This document shows, piece by piece, positions 61,021 through 64,000 of a stretch of 64,000 nt of DNA. A model generated the notes under the pieces. That model made no database searches and was not told the origin of the DNA. It saw only the letters and a program-made list of their open reading frames with translations. The DNA is taken from positions 110,315-174,314 of the forward strand of contig NZ_PKUU01000013.1 in the NCBI RefSeq assembly GCF_002899675.1, given 5' to 3'. A program made the translations under genes and the position numbers. How positions within the stretch are numbered: position 1 is the first letter of the stretch; the number at the start of each line of letters is the position of its first letter. The DNA comes from Clostridium sp. chh4-2. GTDB lineage: Bacteria > Bacillota > Clostridia > Lachnospirales > Lachnospiraceae.

Positions 61021-61696
61021 CATTATTACAGATAAAAATCAGAGGGAAATTGTTCTGCTGAAAGCATTTCCCTGCGCATGGGGAAAATGTACCTTTTGCG
61101 ATTATATAGACGACAACTCTAAAAATGAGGAGGAAATGATATCCTTAAACTCAGAGATTCTGTCCCATGTTACAGGAGAAACCGGAGTTTTGGAAGTGAT
61201 TAATTCCGGCAGCTGTTTCGAACTGCCAAAGGCTACGCTGGAAGAAATCAGGAGAATTGTAAAAGAAAAGAAGATCGGAAGATTATTCTTTGAAAGCCAC
61301 TGGATTTACCGGAACAAGCTGGAATGGATGAAAGAGTTTATGGGCGTTCCCATCACATTTAAAATAGGAGTGGAAACCTTTAATGAAGAATTTCGGGAAA
61401 AAGTGCTGAATAAACATGCGGATTTCCGTTCGCCGGAAGAAGTTGCCCGATATTTTGATTCTCCATGTATTATGGTTGGAATCAAGGGGCAGACTAAGGA
61501 AATGATTGATTATGATATCCGAATGGTGAAAAAGCATTTTAAGCTGGGAACCATAAATGTGTTTACGAACAATACGACCCCGGTTAAGCAGGACCCTGAG
61601 TTGGTAAAATGGTTTATAGAGGAATATAGCTGGCTGAAGGAAGATCCTTCTGTGGAAGTGCTGTACGAAAATACAGATTTCGGTGTAGGTGACTGA
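61007..61696 (+). CDS. queL: Radical SAM queuine lyase QueL
   Basis: 229 residues from GTG 61007 (SD 'gaggagggcg'), overlapping queT by 14 bp. Cysteines lie in FPCAWGKCTFCDY (C23, C28, C31), a CX4CX2C spacing rather than CX3CX2C. LEVINSGSCFELP, RLFFESHWIYRNKL and TFKIGVETFNEEFREKVLNK are further conserved segments. QueL cleaves queuine to preQ1, closing the recycling route; preQ1 then enters tRNA through Tgt and is also the riboswitch ligand. Short size matches the subgroup. Confidence 0.88.
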   Translation: MERYNIITDKNQREIVLLKAFPCAWGKCTFCDYIDDNSKNEEEMISLNSEILSHVTGETGVLEVINSGSCFELPKATLEEIRRIVKEKKIGRLFFESHWIYRNKLEWMKEFMGVPITFKIGVETFNEEFREKVLNKHADFRSPEEVARYFDSPCIMVGIKGQTKEMIDYDIRMVKKHFKLGTINVFTNNTTPVKQDPELVKWFIEEYSWLKEDPSVEVLYENTDFGVGD

Positions 61697-61741
61697 TTGA
61701 AGCTGGTGTGGTATACTGAAGGGTAAAGGGGAAATGTTTTC

Positions 61742-62770
61742 ATGAGAAAAAAACTTTTAAGCACTGCGTTATGGGCGGCTATGGCGGTATTACTGACAAG
61801 CTGCGTAGGTTCCGGTAAGCAGGTGGGAACTCAATCTGAAAAAGCATCTGGAACGCCTGAATTTGTATTTACATATGCGGAAAACCAGGCAGAAGATTAT
61901 CCTACCACACAAGGCGCCTATAAATTTGCAGAATTAATCAATGAGAAGACAAATGGAAGAATACAGATTGATATACAGGCAGGCGGTGTGCTGGGCGATG
62001 AGAAATCAGTTTGTGAACAGCTTCAGTTTGGCGGGATTGATTTTGCGCGCATGTCCTTATCCCCTTTGGCAGAATTGGTACCTAAGTTAAATGTTCTCCT
62101 TCTCCCCTATCTGTATCGTGACGCAGATCATATGTGGGCAGTCCTGGACGGTGAAATCGGAGAAGATTTCATCAATTCCTTTGACGGTTCCGATCTGACA
62201 GCCTTATCCTGGTATGACGGCGGCGCCAGAAACTTCTATAACTCCGTTCGTCCGATCGAAAAACTGGAGGATATGAAAGGATTAAAGATCCGTGTTCAGG
62301 AATCTGAGATGATGAGGGGCATGATCGAAGCTCTTGACGCGAATCCGGTTCCTATGGCTTATGCAGATGTTTATTCCGCATTGCAGACGGGCGCTATCGA
62401 CGGCGCCGAAAACAACTGGCCGTCTTATGAGTCAACCAATCATTATGAAGTAGCAAAATATTTCACAATAGATGAGCACAACCGTGTTCCGGAACTTCAA
62501 TTAGTGTCCCGGTCCACATGGGATAAACTGTCACCGGAGGACCAGGCTATCATTAAAGAATGCGCATTGGAATCAGCAAAGTATGAAAAACAGCTTTGGG
62601 CTGAAAGAGAAAAAACTTCGGAAGAAAAAGTGCGTGCAGCCGGCAGCGAGATCACAGAATTGTCTCCTGAAGAGAAAGAACGGTTCCAGGAAGCTGTTAA
62701 ACCGATGTATGAAAGATATTGCGGTGATTATATGGAGATTGTAGTAGCTATTATTGCAGCTGGTAAATAG
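61742..62770 (+). CDS. TRAP transporter solute-binding protein (DctP family)
   Basis: 342 residues with a lipoprotein signal (AVLLTSCVGSG). DctP landmarks: GAYKFAELINEKTNGRIQID, KLEDMKGLKIRVQESEMMRG, ADVYSALQTGAIDGAENNW. It binds an organic acid, with the arginine in KIRVQ at the carboxylate, for uptake by DctQM, but those genes are not in the window. A strong terminator follows, so it is an orphan binding protein here. Confidence 0.9.
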   Translation: MRKKLLSTALWAAMAVLLTSCVGSGKQVGTQSEKASGTPEFVFTYAENQAEDYPTTQGAYKFAELINEKTNGRIQIDIQAGGVLGDEKSVCEQLQFGGIDFARMSLSPLAELVPKLNVLLLPYLYRDADHMWAVLDGEIGEDFINSFDGSDLTALSWYDGGARNFYNSVRPIEKLEDMKGLKIRVQESEMMRGMIEALDANPVPMAYADVYSALQTGAIDGAENNWPSYESTNHYEVAKYFTIDEHNRVPELQLVSRSTWDKLSPEDQAIIKECALESAKYEKQLWAEREKTSEEKVRAAGSEITELSPEEKERFQEAVKPMYERYCGDYMEIVVAIIAAGK

Positions 62771-62838
62771 TTGAAATGGTTTTATATCAGGAAATTGCCT
62801 TTTACGGGGCAGTTTTAATTTGTAAGAGGAAATGGGAG

Positions 62839-62883
62839 AGCCGATGGCAATTGAGTGTTTGACAATTGCTGTGGGCTTTTTTG
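62839..62883 (+). terminator. Intrinsic terminator after the TRAP binding protein
   Basis: AGCC-gatg-GCAATTG and CAATTGC-tgtg-GGCT form a two-part stem (62839-62877), followed by TTTTTT. Confidence 0.8.
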
Positions 62884-63068
62884 ATTTATAAGATTTTAGT
62901 GTTATACGGTTTTGAAACTATAAGTTTTGCTAAACGAATTTTTATGAAAGTGGGATTATTTAATAAAAACGTCTTTATAGTGCCGGTTCGTTGGTCTTGG
63001 GATTACACTTCAGCCATAAGGAATGACTCCGCTTGTGCGACAGCATTTTAAAATCAGTTTATAATTAA

Positions 63069-63132
63069 CCTTGTTTTTTTCATGGAAGTAGTATATTTTA
63101 AAATGAATATCCATAAAAATACGAAAACAAGG
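63069..63132. repeat. Inverted repeat before the recombinase gene
   Basis: CCTTGTTTT (63069-63077) pairs with AAAACAAGG (63124-63132); ATGGA (63082-63086) pairs with TCCAT (63110-63114). The enclosed ~23 bp hold gtatattttaaaatg, a possible -10. It could be a recombinase site or operator; weak evidence. The rest of 62884-63068 shows nothing recognisable. Confidence 0.35.
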
Positions 63133-63142
63133 AGTGGACAGA

Positions 63143-64000
63143 ATGAAACTAAACATGGAAATGATCCCGGTTTTTGAGCGGTATCTTTACGAACAGGAGA
63201 GAAGCAGGGCGACGATTGAAAAATATATCAGGGATTTGAAGAAACTGTTCATTTATCTGGCGGAAGACCTGGAGGTCAGTAAAGATAAGATGATCCAATT
63301 TAAACAGGATCTGACGGAACGCTATAAGACAAGCAGCGTAAATTCGATTCTGGCTGCGGTGAATCACTTCCTGACGTTTGCAGGGATGGGGGACTGCCGG
63401 GTAAAGCAGGTCCGGGTCCAGAGAAATCTGTTCTGCCAGCAGGAAAAGGAGTTATCCAGAGAAGAATACTTCCGCCTGGTAAACGCGGCGCAGGATAAGA
63501 AAAATAAGAGGATCAGCTGTCTGATGCAGGCGATCTGCAGCACCGGAATCCGTGTGAGCGAGCACCGGTTCATCACCGTGGAGGCACTGAAGGAAGGGTG
63601 CCTGAGGATTTACAATAAAGGGAAATCCCGGATCGTGTTCCTGCCGCCAGAATTGATTACCGTCTTAAAACAATACTGCAGGGAAGCCGGAATTGGAAGC
63701 GGGCCGGTATTTGTTACAAAAAGCGGCCGTCCGCTGGATAGGAGTAATATCTGGTCGATGATGAAAGCGCTGTGTGAAGATGCAAAGGTGGATTCCAAAA
63801 AGGTATATCCGCATAACCTGAGGCATCTGTTTGCCTTCACTTTTTATGGGATAGAGAAAGACCTGCTCCGCCTGGCGGATGTTCTTGGACATGCCAACGT
63901 GGATACGACCAGGATCTATACAGTTTCAAGCGGTTGGGAACATAAAAGGATTTTATCGAAATTAGGACTGGTTGACCAAAGTGACGGAAAAAGCATGACA
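63143..64000 (+). CDS. Tyrosine recombinase / integrase, 3' end beyond the window
   Basis: 286 residues to the window edge with no stop. SAM-like N-terminal DNA-binding domain (ATIEKYIRDLKKLFIYL, 24-40) and catalytic domain: R137 in TGIRVSE, K161 in NKGKSR, H224 and R227 in PHNLRHLF, H250 in LGHANVDTT and Y259 in RIYTV, a complete catalytic set. XerC/phage-integrase superfamily; similar genes are scattered in Lachnospiraceae and act in phase variation or element mobility. SD 'caaggagtggacag'. Target site not identified. Confidence 0.88.
   Translation, partial: MKLNMEMIPVFERYLYEQERSRATIEKYIRDLKKLFIYLAEDLEVSKDKMIQFKQDLTERYKTSSVNSILAAVNHFLTFAGMGDCRVKQVRVQRNLFCQQEKELSREEYFRLVNAAQDKKNKRISCLMQAICSTGIRVSEHRFITVEALKEGCLRIYNKGKSRIVFLPPELITVLKQYCREAGIGSGPVFVTKSGRPLDRSNIWSMMKALCEDAKVDSKKVYPHNLRHLFAFTFYGIEKDLLRLADVLGHANVDTTRIYTVSSGWEHKRILSKLGLVDQSDGKSMT

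Noticed and set aside
62866..63051. 61-codon frame before the recombinase
   Set aside because: Starts inside the TRAP terminator and has no SD.

Overview
The window looks like chromosomal DNA of an anaerobic, spore-forming gut Firmicute, most likely a Lachnospiraceae relative. The basis is a spo0A gene with a 0A box, a rubredoxin, iron-sulfur L-serine dehydratase, split PTS and YesMN-type systems, a preQ1-controlled queuosine-salvage operon like that of gut Clostridia, and moderate GC. There is no rRNA, tRNA, CRISPR array or recognisable transposase gene. A tyrosine recombinase runs off the right edge and a sodium:dicarboxylate-type symporter runs off the left edge.

Layout. 1-2.2 kb: symporter plus L-serine dehydratase (sdaAB, sdaAA). 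2.4-7.1 kb: YesN/YesM-type two-component system with an extracellular solute-binding protein and no permeases. 7.0-12.9 kb: three M20 amidohydrolases (one divergent from a tandem pair) and an APC permease. 12.9-13.3 kb: a giant two-headed palindrome, followed by spo0A and glgA. 16-24.5 kb: housekeeping genes (HD hydrolase, YuiD-like, CmpB-like, HAD phosphatase, sbcD-sbcC, PrsA-like foldase, M18 aminopeptidase). 24.6-30.4 kb: DUF5721-like protein, htpG behind a perfect CIRCE box, DegV, CapA, YtqA-like radical SAM. 30.5-35.2 kb: a GntR/FCD regulator divergent from a sodium:solute symporter, an AprA/FrdA-like flavoprotein and a two-cluster ferredoxin, with a palindrome-rich control region. 35.4-36.4 kb and 46.4-47.3 kb: two copies of a ~0.95-kb composite of giant palindromes. 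Between them lie galK, zinc-ribbon proteins, a metallophosphoesterase, a fructose-type PTS with its PRD regulator, and rubredoxin. 47.4-50.9 kb: a ubiD/lysR/ubiX/lpdD non-oxidative decarboxylase locus with two matching LysR sites. 50.9-58.2 kb: glycogen debranching enzyme, PutP, LysR, MATE and SEC-C methionine aminopeptidase. 58.2-59.0 kb: two unknown proteins. 59.1-61.7 kb: preQ1-I riboswitch, terminator, queK-queT-queL. 61.7 kb to the end: orphan TRAP binding protein and the tyrosine recombinase.

The strongest candidate for something undescribed is the family of five giant palindromes (292-394 bp). Each has a long basal stem, a conserved asymmetric internal loop and a three-way junction carrying two hairpin heads. 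One head contains a nearly invariant 19-nt core (gtgaactctttatgacttc). Four copies form two composite modules: head-forward palindrome, three tandem ~45-bp hairpin units, head-reverse palindrome. Between the modules the stem sequences differ but pairing is kept by changes on both arms, so the structure itself appears to be maintained. No protein in the window is obviously tied to it. Function (mobile palindromic element, structured RNA, DNA-structure signal) is unknown and I could not search databases.
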